From contig NZ_SACS01000027.1 in NCBI RefSeq assembly GCF_004005945.1, forward strand, positions 1-48,295: DNA of 48,295 nucleotides, written 5' to 3'. This DNA is from Rheinheimera riviphila (GTDB taxonomy: Bacteria > Pseudomonadota > Gammaproteobacteria > Enterobacterales > Alteromonadaceae). The number at the start of each line of letters is the position of its first letter. The first letter of the stretch is position 1. Positions 1-8,331 of the stretch are shown piece after piece. The notes under the pieces are model-generated. The model ran no database searches, was not told the origin of the DNA, and saw only the letters and a list, made by a program, of their open reading frames with translations. The translations under genes were made by a program, and so were the position numbers.

Positions 1-7
1 TATTTGC

Positions 8-42
8 GTAGGGCGTACTCACCGCGTTAGCGGTAGTACGCC
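8..42 (+). repeat. REP palindrome, GGCGTAC stem class
   Basis: A GTAG head (8-11) is followed by the stem GGCGTAC (12-18), an inner ACCGC/GCGGT pair and the closing arm GTACGCC (36-42). It has the same class and head as the copies flanking the RAYT gene near the right end. Beyond it, CTGGCGTAC at 69-77 can also pair with the right arm GTACGCCAG (36-44), so a decayed second half may be present. Confidence 0.8.
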
Positions 43-89
43 AGTTTAAAGACTGCTAGCTGACTTCGCTGGCGTACTGATATCAAAAT

Positions 90-545
90 TTAGAGAATGG
101 AGTTTCTACTTTCAGAGCGACCTGCGAGACCAAAAAATAGCCGAACACTGGGATATGTCAGAAACAAACCCAGAAATACCACGCCAACACCGAGCTCGCG
201 GCAAAAACCTGTTGTTTTCACATAAGTTGCTAGCTGACTCAGATAATTGCGGGAACTTGGATCGGAAATCAGGTTGTCACAACTATTGGACATGACAGCA
301 TCGGCCCCCCAAGTTGCCATACCGATTCCCATACCAAGTATCATGATTGCGTGACCTATCACCTGACCGCTGGCTTTCGCCACGCCCGCACGAAAATATG
401 CCGACCACCAGATGATCAGCAGCGAGATCACACACAGATTAAAAGCGATGCCAGCCATCACTTTGCGCCAGGACCACGGGTCAATGAAGATGGTCTTACC
501 CACGACAGCAAGCAATATCATAAAAGCCAGAAAAAACCATTTCAT
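90..545 (-). CDS. Hypothetical small membrane protein
   Basis: I do not recognise this protein of about 151 residues. It is mostly hydrophobic, with about four candidate membrane segments: residues 3-20, 30-50, 62-82 and 118-138. A soluble loop between the third and fourth contains a Cys-Asp pair (SNSCDNL) and a second Cys (TGFCREL). The ATG at 545 is preceded by AGGTG about 10 nt upstream. A GTG three codons earlier (554) is the alternative start. It lies alone between a REP copy and the DUF6436 gene, with no operon partner in view. An integral membrane location is inferred from hydrophobicity only, and no function can be assigned. Confidence 0.55.
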   Translation of the reverse strand: MKWFFLAFMILLAVVGKTIFIDPWSWRKVMAGIAFNLCVISLLIIWWSAYFRAGVAKASGQVIGHAIMILGMGIGMATWGADAVMSNSCDNLISDPSSRNYLSQLATYVKTTGFCRELGVGVVFLGLFLTYPSVRLFFGLAGRSESRNSIL

Positions 546-695
546 AGAATGCACACACCTGGAATGTGGCTATAAGTTCGCAGCGATTTAAAGATCAATA
601 GCAACGAGCTGTGGTTGATGGGATGATCGGTATTTTATAGATATGTATGTCTTTGTCACGTTCCTGTTTACCAAACCAAAGTACCGTCATGCACC

Positions 696-1214
696 TCAGC
701 TACGCAAACAGCGGCAAGTCACAGTCTCGCTATTTAACCAGCTCGCCGGTGTCTGAAGTTTTTGCTGCAGTACCTGATCAAGCAGCGATTCGCCGATACT
801 ACAGGCCGGGCCGCTGGCGTAGGGGCCACTGTAAATAAGCTGCTTGTTCCGAAGCACAATCATCATCGGGGTTGCCGGAACTGCAATGCCGGCTTGTTGT
901 AATTGCGTTGGGTTGAACGCGAGTTGCCGCAGCTTAGGTAGTTTGGTCAGCGTCGGTTGCAATTGTTGCAGATGATTTTCGGCCAAAGCGGCACAGCGAC
1001 AATTCGGGTCCAGCACATTTAACAACAGGGTTTCACCGCTGCCGGCACCGCTCAGGCGCAGCAAAGCAGCCAGTTGTTGCGGATGCTGCTGCAGCTGTAA
1101 TTGCGGGTCAAATTCGCCAACATCAGTCTGCCCCAATCGAAATAACAACACCGAACTTGCCAGCAACCAGAGCAATAACAGCGCCCAGCCAATGCGCAGT
1201 GAACTGAGCTTCAC
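696..1214 (-). CDS. DUF6436-type membrane-anchored thioredoxin-like protein
   Basis: A 172-residue protein with an N-terminal membrane anchor or uncleaved signal (about residues 10-27) and a periplasm-facing thioredoxin-like domain. Visible motifs are DPNCRC (Cys72/Cys74), where a thioredoxin active site would sit, VPATPMM (about 113-118) resembling the cis-proline loop, GPYASGPAC (Cys138), and a terminal CRC (Cys167/Cys169). This pattern matches my memory of DUF6436, whose function is unknown. The active-site pair is CxC rather than CxxC, so ordinary oxidoreductase chemistry is not assured. Its start overlaps the stop of the upstream chemotaxis receptor by 4 nt (ATGA), indicating translational coupling and possibly a shared sensory role. 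Confidence 0.7.
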   Translation of the reverse strand: MKLSSLRIGWALLLLWLLASSVLLFRLGQTDVGEFDPQLQLQQHPQQLAALLRLSGAGSGETLLLNVLDPNCRCAALAENHLQQLQPTLTKLPKLRQLAFNPTQLQQAGIAVPATPMMIVLRNKQLIYSGPYASGPACSIGESLLDQVLQQKLQTPASWLNSETVTCRCLRS

Positions 1215-2704
1215 TGACTAAACCTGTTCGCTTCTTCTTGCAGCAATTGACTGATATTGCTGACCTGATCGGCACTTTTTAACACCTTTTGCCCTTGTGC
1301 GTACTGGCGTTCACTCATCTGGCTAAGCTGTTGTACGCTGCGGTCAATTTGTTGGCTGGACTGGTCTTGTTGCTGCAAAGTGGCGGTCATTTGTTGGGCT
1401 GTGCGTTCAACATGGCCCGCTTGCTGGCGGATGGTGTCGAGCACAGTATCACTTTGTCTGGCATAACCGATGGTAGTTTGAATTTGCGTTAGACATTGAT
1501 CAACCGCCTCGACCGAATCCTGGCTGGCTTGCACCAACCTCGCAATCATCTGTTTGATTTCATTGGTAGAACCATGGGTTCTGGAGGCCAAAGTGCGCAC
1601 TTCATCGGCGACCACGGCAAAACCCCGGCCTTGTTCACCAGCGCGGGCGGCTTCGATGGCAGCGTTGAGCGCCAGTAAATTGGTTTGTTCGGCGATGCTT
1701 TGAATTACTTCCAGCACCGATTTGATTTCGTTGGTGGACACGGCCATCTGATGCACTTTGTCCCTCGAACCTTGCAAAGTGCCGGTCAGGGTGTCAATTG
1801 AACCTATAGTGGCAGTGACCGCCGAGCGCCCGGCATCTGCTGAGTGACTGGCCTGACCGACCGTTTCCAGCATTAATTGTGACAACCGCACCGCTTCGGT
1901 GATCCCGGCCGACATCTGCTGCGTGGCATCGGCAATTCTATCCACCGCCTGTTGCTTATTCGCCAGATTGTCGGTCAGCTGATGGCCTTCTTCAAGCAGA
2001 TTAGAACTTTCGAGGCTAAGTTCGCGGACCGAAGATTCAATGGTATTCACCGTTTGCGCCAGGGTACTGAGCACCCGGTTAAACTTGTTGACCAGCTTAG
2101 AATTAATATCCTGAGCGCGGCTGGAAATGGCAATTTTTTGGTCCGCGCTCACCAGTTGCTCGGTGACAGCAAACAATGCCTGACCTTCCATGCCCTCCCG
2201 CAAGCTACGTTTACAGATGACGATCAGCACCGCCGCTTCAATCACCACATACAAAGCGTGGATGACCACAATACCAAGATTGGCATCGCGCTGTGGTACC
2301 AGATACACCGGCGAGCCGTTGAACTGCAAATACATAAACAGCAGATGATGCACCGCAATCACCAGCGCCGCCGCCAGGATCACTTGCCAGTCGCGAAAGG
2401 CGATGAGCAGCGCCAGCAGCACAAAAATGCCAAAATGCAGTTCAGTTTTGCCCAGCGATAAATGGATATGCAAAGCGGCAAACAGCATAAAACTGATACC
2501 AAAAGCCAGCCGCGACAACAGCTGATCGCCAAAACTGCGATATAAAAACCATGGCAACACTAAAGACGGCAGTCCGACCAACAGCGCCGGTAACCAGCCT
2601 GTAAACAAGGCCGCTAACAGCAGGGTCAACAGGAATAACGCAAGATTCACCAGATTGGCGATCAGAAAGGCTTGTTGGCGAAAGGGCAGGATCATTGTGG
2701 TCAT
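1211..2704 (-). CDS. Methyl-accepting chemotaxis protein with multi-TM sensor
   Basis: A receptor of about 497 residues. The first 175 residues form about six membrane helices rich in conserved-looking histidines ([22 protein letters not shown]) and an RDW motif. They replace the usual periplasmic ligand domain. The rest is a cytoplasmic signalling coiled coil whose hairpin tip contains the canonical [19 protein letters not shown], the CheA/CheW contact region. I start at the ATG at 2704, which has GGAG 6 nt upstream; an ATG seven codons earlier has poor spacing. It is cotranslated with the downstream DUF6436 gene. No other che genes are nearby, so it presumably signals to a remote chemotaxis cluster. 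The stimulus is unknown. Confidence 0.9.
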   Translation of the reverse strand: MTTMILPFRQQAFLIANLVNLALFLLTLLLAALFTGWLPALLVGLPSLVLPWFLYRSFGDQLLSRLAFGISFMLFAALHIHLSLGKTELHFGIFVLLALLIAFRDWQVILAAALVIAVHHLLFMYLQFNGSPVYLVPQRDANLGIVVIHALYVVIEAAVLIVICKRSLREGMEGQALFAVTEQLVSADQKIAISSRAQDINSKLVNKFNRVLSTLAQTVNTIESSVRELSLESSNLLEEGHQLTDNLANKQQAVDRIADATQQMSAGITEAVRLSQLMLETVGQASHSADAGRSAVTATIGSIDTLTGTLQGSRDKVHQMAVSTNEIKSVLEVIQSIAEQTNLLALNAAIEAARAGEQGRGFAVVADEVRTLASRTHGSTNEIKQMIARLVQASQDSVEAVDQCLTQIQTTIGYARQSDTVLDTIRQQAGHVERTAQQMTATLQQQDQSSQQIDRSVQQLSQMSERQYAQGQKVLKSADQVSNISQLLQEEANRFSQ

Positions 2705-2851
2705 AAAGGCTCCGGGTGCAGGCATTTTCCATCAGCCATGACGCTCAAATGCGGTTTTTTCTTAAATAGAAATAAAGTGTCGGCTCTACGTTCTTAGTAT
2801 GGCCTTGGATCGGCAACAGGCCTGGATATTTTGTCGGGGTGAAGGGTGAAG

Positions 2852-2891
2852 ATTGCATGGCTGCCACCTGACTAAGTGACAGCCATGCAAT
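2852..2891 (-). terminator. Hairpin just after the subtilase stop codon
   Basis: A perfect 12-bp inverted repeat, ATTGCATGGCTG (2852-2863) and CAGCCATGCAAT (2880-2891), with an extra CAC/GTG pair inside the loop. It sits 6 nt past the minus-strand stop of the S8 peptidase. No T-run follows, so it may be a weak intrinsic terminator or a 3' mRNA-stabilising stem. Confidence 0.45.
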
Positions 2892-2897
2892 GAGGAG

Positions 2898-5800
2898 TTA
2901 TATCCGTTGCTCTATGCAGCTCGCAAATCGCCGCCGCCATCCGCTCACGGCAAGTAATAATAAGGCACTCCAGCCAACGCTGCCTCCACCGGAAGAACCT
3001 TGTTCAGCCGGTACCGGTTTGTTCACCAGATTTGAAACCGTGGGATCGGTATTACGGCTAAATTCCTGCAACGCAGTTGCGCCATCGTTATCACGGTCTG
3101 ACGCCGCATCACCAATGTCCAGCGGGTTTAAGCTGTATTTGACTTCCCAGCCGTCCGGTAAAGTATCGCCGTCAGTGTCCGCTTTGGTTGGATCGGTTTT
3201 GGCGCTAAATTCCTGCAGATTGGTCAAACTGTCCTGATCCGGGTCTAATAACGCATCGGATTTGTCGAGTGGCTTGAGCCCGTATTGATGCTCAAAACCA
3301 TCAGCGATCCCATCAGTGTCGGTATCCGCCTGATGCGGAAAGGTCATCAGTTCAAGCTCCAATATGTTGCTTAAACCGTCGTTATCCAGATCACCTTGCC
3401 GGTCATCTTTATACAGATCAAGCCGATAGCGCAATTCATCGATATCGCTGATACCATCGTTATCGTCGTCAGGGTCCTGAGAATCCGGGATACCGTCTTT
3501 GTCGTGGTCCAACAATAATGCTGTTTCCGGCTTTGGACCTACGATTGCCGCATTGTGGAATACCGATTCCAGACTGTTACCATTGTTGTTTTTGATGGTA
3601 TAGCGGATCGAAGCAAGAGCAGCAGTGTCCGGCAAGGCAAATTCACCCCGGAATACCGGCAGCGTCTCCGCATTTGGTGTCGTGAGCTGCATGCTCAGAG
3701 GCAACCATTGACCTTGATAGTGAATTTCGGCGCTGACCGCATCAATCTTATAGCCACTTACTTCAAAAAAGCCGGTGCCTTGGCTGATCAGCTGACTTGG
3801 TTGGTTGTCATAGCCGAGCCGAACCTGACTTAACAACATGTCGTGATTGTAATTTTTTGCCAACATTATCATGCGACTGGATGATGTGGTCTGTTGATCC
3901 AATAATGCGGTTGTATACTGAATTTCAACTTCGTAACGATCGCAGACATTTTCAAAGGTAAACGAAAATTCTGTCGACTGCCGTTTGCTACCGGGCTGAT
4001 GGTCGCAGCGCAGCAGAGAATAGTACTGTACTGGGTCTTCTGCTGATGTCCGGTGTTCGATAAAACTGCCATAGATATCTCTAAGCGGGTGAACGCGAAC
4101 CGTAAAATTGGGGACACCACCATAAAGATAACCAAAAAAATTCGCCCAATGCGGCAGGGTCGTCAAATACTGTTGACCTTGTGGATTGACGTCGTAGGTG
4201 ATTGGTTTATCAAGAGAAAGGCCAAACTGATTCCACTGCGAAAATTTTGAAATGCCGTGTTGACCGCTAAAACGCCAGTTGCTGCCCGACACACTTTTTT
4301 TATAATCATTGGCATCGACCCATACCTGAAACAATCCCACGCCATAATAGGGGATCGAAGATGCAGCGGTCCCATAGATACTCAGTGTCGCATTCTGATT
4401 TGCAGCAACTAAAGCAAGTCTGCTGCCATAACCGACAGTAGCGGATCTGTCTTCCCTGGCGAGGTTATAGCCGGTTAATTCACGAATAATGATGTAGCTA
4501 AAACTAAGACTCTGCGGAAATGGTGCTGCGCCCACCTGTGTCACCAAGCGGTTTTGGTTTTTGGCATCAAGTTGGATGATTTCGCCACTCTTCATACCGG
4601 TGTATCGCTGCGACCAGCTATACAGCTGAATATCGTCCGGTTTGGCACGGGTATCTTGCCAATAAGCGGCAACGGCTAACTGAAACTTGTCGGAAAATGG
4701 CGAGATCAGCAAAGACTGCCCCTGGGTCAGCTGCGGACCGGAAGTTGTGCCCCAGCTGTTGTCTCCGAGGAAACCATTCATTTGCAAGAAATAAACCGGC
4801 TTAGACTGATGCCTGATTTCCAGCGCATGGACACCGCCGATAAGAGATTCCAACGGTACCGGTGAACCGTCACGGTCGCTGATGGACTCTAAATAGATTT
4901 CATGAATTGCCGTAGCAGGGTCGATAGTTAGCTTTTGTTGCTGATTAATCTCTTGTTGTTCTTTCACCACAATCCGCTGTTTTGCACCCATCGCATAGCT
5001 GGCGATGAAGTCAAAAGTGCCGGTTGGCATCCGCAATCCCATCCCACCCCAGGCGCTGCCGTTAAAATACCTGTTGCCCGCTTCATCATAAATTTGCAGT
5101 TGATTGATGTAATCGGTGCTGTCAATTTCAAGCGAATGGTAGGCCAAAAAGGTCAGTGCAAGTCGGTAATTCGTTTGTTCATTGCGGATATTCAGCGACA
5201 AATCTTCGACCACATTGCCATTGGCTGGCATTTGATAAATTGCGGGGTCAACAGTCAATTGGATCTGGACTTCCTGACTACCACCGGCTGTCAGTGCGAT
5301 AGTACTGGCTGGTATCATCGTTAATTTAACGCCTACAGGCAGCGTTGGTTGTTCGATTCGTACAGTGGTACTGGTTGCAGCTGTATTGTGGATGACCAAC
5401 GCTTGTTGTTGTACCCACAAGGCTTTGCTGCTGTCCAGCTTACCAAATGAAATCGACTGCGGACTGAAGGTCAAAGTCGCATTGGCTGCGGCTAGTGCGT
5501 CCAAGCGGCCGCTGCCTTGCGCAGCCAACGGTTGTTGTAAATCTTTGGCGCTGTTGACCAACAACGATTTAATTTGTGCCGGTGTGCGGTTTTTTTGCTG
5601 TTGTTTTAATAATGCTGCAGCACCTGCCACATGAGGTGCCGCCATCGAAGTCCCACTTTTATAGGCATGCTGGTTGTTCGGTGTCGTTGAGTTAATGAAG
5701 TCACCAGGCGCAGCGACATCAGGTTTAAACACCAGATCACTGGCGCTGGGGCCGCGCGAACTGAAATCTGCCATCTGATCAGCCTGGTTACTGGCACCGA

Positions 5801-6914
5801 CGGTAATTGCCAATTCGGCGTTACCCGGCGAGCCAACTGCATTGGGCTTTTTACCGTCATTACCTGCAGAAATAACCACGACGATACCGGCACGCGAGGC
5901 GTTATTCGCGGCAATCGTTGATAAATCATCAAGGTCACCTGGCCCACCCAGACTCAGATTCACCACATCCAGCGCGTCCTGGGTCAGCGGGTTTTGGTCA
6001 GGATCAGCGGCGCGTTCTAGTGCCTGAATGATATAGCTGGTAGGGCAATATTGTGCACAAACCCGATAGGCGTATAAAGTTGCTTCTGGTGCCACGCCTT
6101 TAACCTTGCCATTGGCCGCGATAATACCGGCGACATGGGTACCATGACTGTCAGTATCTATAGGATCAGCATCGTTATCATAAAAGTCATAACCACCGGC
6201 AACTTTACAGCCATCACCAAAACAACCGCCCAGATCCGGATGGGTGTAGTCAATACCGGTATCAAGGACCCCAATCCGGATCCCGGTGCCGAGTAATAAT
6301 TGGCTTTGAAGATTGGTCTTTTTCCAAACCAGATCAGCGCCAATCAGTGGTACCGATTTATCCAGATGTAGCTGCAGTTCGCGATCCGGATGGACTTTCC
6401 TTACACCGGGCACAGCGGCAATTTTGGCGAGATCTTGAGGTTTGGCGGCAACAATCAGAGTGTTGACCAGGGTATGAGTGCTGGCAAACGTCTCGGTAAT
6501 CAGGTCGTTGTGTTGGAGTTGTCCGACTAGTTGCTGTTGTTCAGCCTGTGCCTGACGATCCAGTTGTAACAACACCGGTGCAGCGATTGCTGCCATAACG
6601 GGTGTCGTAGCGACACGGCTGGTGTTATCTATTTGTAATTGTGTTAGCTGTTGCAGTTGTATCTGTTCGACTTGTTGCAGTAACGTCGGTCCTTCGAGTT
6701 CGATGATATATCTTTGTTGGCCGTCAGGTAGCACCCTCAGGGGTTCTTGCACCACTTCACCGGCTTTTGTCTTAATAAGTCGAAAATGCTCGGTCGGCTG
6801 CTTGGTTTGCTGAAAAATACGGCTATTCGATGGTTGCGCCTGGCATACGAAAACAATGGACAGTAGCGCCAAAATAAAACTACGTTGTAGCAAGTTGTAC
6901 TCCATTACGGCCAC
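2898..6914 (-). CDS. Secreted S8 (subtilisin-like) peptidase with GlyGly-CTERM
   Basis: A 1338-residue exported subtilase. In order: signal peptide (about 5-26); an inhibitor_I9-like propeptide with a Gln-rich helix (about 65-180); the catalytic domain with Asp218 (VLDTGID), His257 (SHGTHVAG), oxyanion Asn352 (SAGND) and Ser423 (GTSMAAP); a long beta-rich region; five or more acidic DxDxDG repeats typical of thrombospondin type 3 calcium sites (about 1165-1300); and GSSGGGSVGWSALLLL-hydrophobic-WRRR, a GlyGly-CTERM signal for rhombosortase processing and surface or type II delivery. The tail runs about nine residues past the RRR cluster, longer than usual. The GTG at 6914 has AGG 7 nt upstream; an ATG at 6905 is the alternative start. 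It is monocistronic. The substrate is unknown. Confidence 0.93.
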   Translation of the reverse strand: MAVMEYNLLQRSFILALLSIVFVCQAQPSNSRIFQQTKQPTEHFRLIKTKAGEVVQEPLRVLPDGQQRYIIELEGPTLLQQVEQIQLQQLTQLQIDNTSRVATTPVMAAIAAPVLLQLDRQAQAEQQQLVGQLQHNDLITETFASTHTLVNTLIVAAKPQDLAKIAAVPGVRKVHPDRELQLHLDKSVPLIGADLVWKKTNLQSQLLLGTGIRIGVLDTGIDYTHPDLGGCFGDGCKVAGGYDFYDNDADPIDTDSHGTHVAGIIAANGKVKGVAPEATLYAYRVCAQYCPTSYIIQALERAADPDQNPLTQDALDVVNLSLGGPGDLDDLSTIAANNASRAGIVVVISAGNDGKKPNAVGSPGNAELAITVGASNQADQMADFSSRGPSASDLVFKPDVAAPGDFINSTTPNNQHAYKSGTSMAAPHVAGAAALLKQQQKNRTPAQIKSLLVNSAKDLQQPLAAQGSGRLDALAAANATLTFSPQSISFGKLDSSKALWVQQQALVIHNTAATSTTVRIEQPTLPVGVKLTMIPASTIALTAGGSQEVQIQLTVDPAIYQMPANGNVVEDLSLNIRNEQTNYRLALTFLAYHSLEIDSTDYINQLQIYDEAGNRYFNGSAWGGMGLRMPTGTFDFIASYAMGAKQRIVVKEQQEINQQQKLTIDPATAIHEIYLESISDRDGSPVPLESLIGGVHALEIRHQSKPVYFLQMNGFLGDNSWGTTSGPQLTQGQSLLISPFSDKFQLAVAAYWQDTRAKPDDIQLYSWSQRYTGMKSGEIIQLDAKNQNRLVTQVGAAPFPQSLSFSYIIIRELTGYNLAREDRSATVGYGSRLALVAANQNATLSIYGTAASSIPYYGVGLFQVWVDANDYKKSVSGSNWRFSGQHGISKFSQWNQFGLSLDKPITYDVNPQGQQYLTTLPHWANFFGYLYGGVPNFTVRVHPLRDIYGSFIEHRTSAEDPVQYYSLLRCDHQPGSKRQSTEFSFTFENVCDRYEVEIQYTTALLDQQTTSSSRMIMLAKNYNHDMLLSQVRLGYDNQPSQLISQGTGFFEVSGYKIDAVSAEIHYQGQWLPLSMQLTTPNAETLPVFRGEFALPDTAALASIRYTIKNNNGNSLESVFHNAAIVGPKPETALLLDHDKDGIPDSQDPDDDNDGISDIDELRYRLDLYKDDRQGDLDNDGLSNILELELMTFPHQADTDTDGIADGFEHQYGLKPLDKSDALLDPDQDSLTNLQEFSAKTDPTKADTDGDTLPDGWEVKYSLNPLDIGDAASDRDNDGATALQEFSRNTDPTVSNLVNKPVPAEQGSSGGGSVGWSALLLLAVSGWRRRFASCIEQRI

Positions 6915-7193
6915 AAGATAGCCTGTTTTGTTAATATGTTTGAGTAAAGTGATTGTAATCTTAACCGAGAGGCAATTTAAGGTAAAATTTTTTCAGGCTC
7001 AACAAGGAAATTGTCGCGGTAGTTCAGGGCAATTCAGCGCTTAAGTTCACAGTGTCAGAATTGCCTTAACGCTTTCCAAAGCAATAATTCTTCCTATAAA
7101 CAATCAATTACAATTGTTTTGGCCCAGATCGCATGACGCAGAATTCTGGCTATGCTTTAATCAGCCATATACCCTATATGCTGGTTTCTGTTG

Positions 7194-8168
7194 ATGTTGA
7201 GTCAATTCCCTGATCGCCAACAACATGCTGAAAAAAAGCCTCAGTCGTTGCTAAAAGCTTGTGGTGGGAAGCTGCTGTTAGGGGGCGCTGCATGTTTGTT
7301 GTGGCTATCAACTGTTCAGGCACAAGAGCCCATTCAAATCAAAAAACAAACCAGGCAAGTACAGCCTATGTTGTGGCTGACCGATGCTGTAAATAATCAA
7401 CCGGTGTATAAAACCAGTCAGCCGGTGGATGTCAGTGGCGCGACTTTACAGCTGATGTTACCCAAGTTGGCGCAGTATCAAATACAAACCATGGTGGTAA
7501 ATAACCAAAGGGCGATGGACTTGTTAAAAGCCCGGCCCAATGCTTGCGCGGGCAACAAAATTATCACTTCAGAGCGGCTGAATAACAGTTATGCCTCGAA
7601 GCTGCCGCAGGTGGTGTTTCCGGGGCTGCGGATTTTTAGCAGAGCTGATTCTGTGGCAGCCAAGATCATGGCCGAAATGCTGGATGCACAAGGCCGGATC
7701 AGCGTACGAAAGGTGTTGCTGGAGGCGCATAAATTAAGGTTTGTGGTGGTCAGTGGCCGCAATTATGGCGCTGAACTGGATGCGCTGATTGAGGCGCCAC
7801 AATGGCAAAACCGCTTTTGGCAACGTGAGGCGGACGATATGGCCGCCGGGGTGGTGGATATGGTCAGAACTGGTCGTATTGATCTGATGCTGGAATATCC
7901 TAATGTGGCTGCGCATTATCAAGCACAGCAAACGGATGGTACCAAGCTGGTCAGTTATGCCATCGCTGAATCGCCGGCCTTTTTACTGGGGCATATCCTG
8001 TGCTCGCGCACTGCCCAAGGCAAGGAAATGCTGCAACAGTTTGATGCCGCGCTGGCCGATGTCACCAAAACCAAAGCTTATCTGGACGCCCATTTACGTT
8101 GGTTTGCCCCAGATTATCATGCGGAATTCCGCAAGATTTACAACCAGGTTTATCACACCAGCTTTTGA
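7194..8168 (+). CDS. TIGR02285-like periplasmic substrate-binding-type protein
   Basis: A protein of about 324 residues. A basic N-terminus and hydrophobic stretch (about 27-44) end at VQAQE, a likely signal peptidase I site, so a periplasmic location is expected. The remainder looks like a type 2 periplasmic binding fold related to SBP_bac_3. Features include a Cys pair (PNACAGNK and HILCSRT), a hinge-like FVVVSGRNYGAELDAL, and VDMVRTGRIDLMLEYPNVA, the motif style of the TIGR02285 family. That family has no established ligand. The start is ambiguous: TTG at 7191 is directly followed by ATG at 7194, and neither has a clear Shine-Dalgarno. It is followed by a 163-bp gap and an RND operon on the same strand; a functional link is not shown. 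Confidence 0.7.
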   Translation: MLSQFPDRQQHAEKKPQSLLKACGGKLLLGGAACLLWLSTVQAQEPIQIKKQTRQVQPMLWLTDAVNNQPVYKTSQPVDVSGATLQLMLPKLAQYQIQTMVVNNQRAMDLLKARPNACAGNKIITSERLNNSYASKLPQVVFPGLRIFSRADSVAAKIMAEMLDAQGRISVRKVLLEAHKLRFVVVSGRNYGAELDALIEAPQWQNRFWQREADDMAAGVVDMVRTGRIDLMLEYPNVAAHYQAQQTDGTKLVSYAIAESPAFLLGHILCSRTAQGKEMLQQFDAALADVTKTKAYLDAHLRWFAPDYHAEFRKIYNQVYHTSF

Positions 8169-8331
8169 ATACTACCTTGGCTCATACTGCTTCGCCTTCG
8201 TCGTTTTAAGGAGGAAGCCGCGTTGGATCCAGCTGGTTGCAATTAACCCACCGCTCGTCCCATCAGTTCCAAAGTTCCCAACATCGCTTCATATACTGCA
8301 GGCTGAAATTTCTTAGATGCAGGACAAGGTG

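Noticed and set aside
6915-7190. Divergent promoters or a riboswitch between the subtilase and the TIGR02285-like gene
   Set aside because: Only AT-rich sequence with poor -35 elements was found; nothing matches well enough to call.
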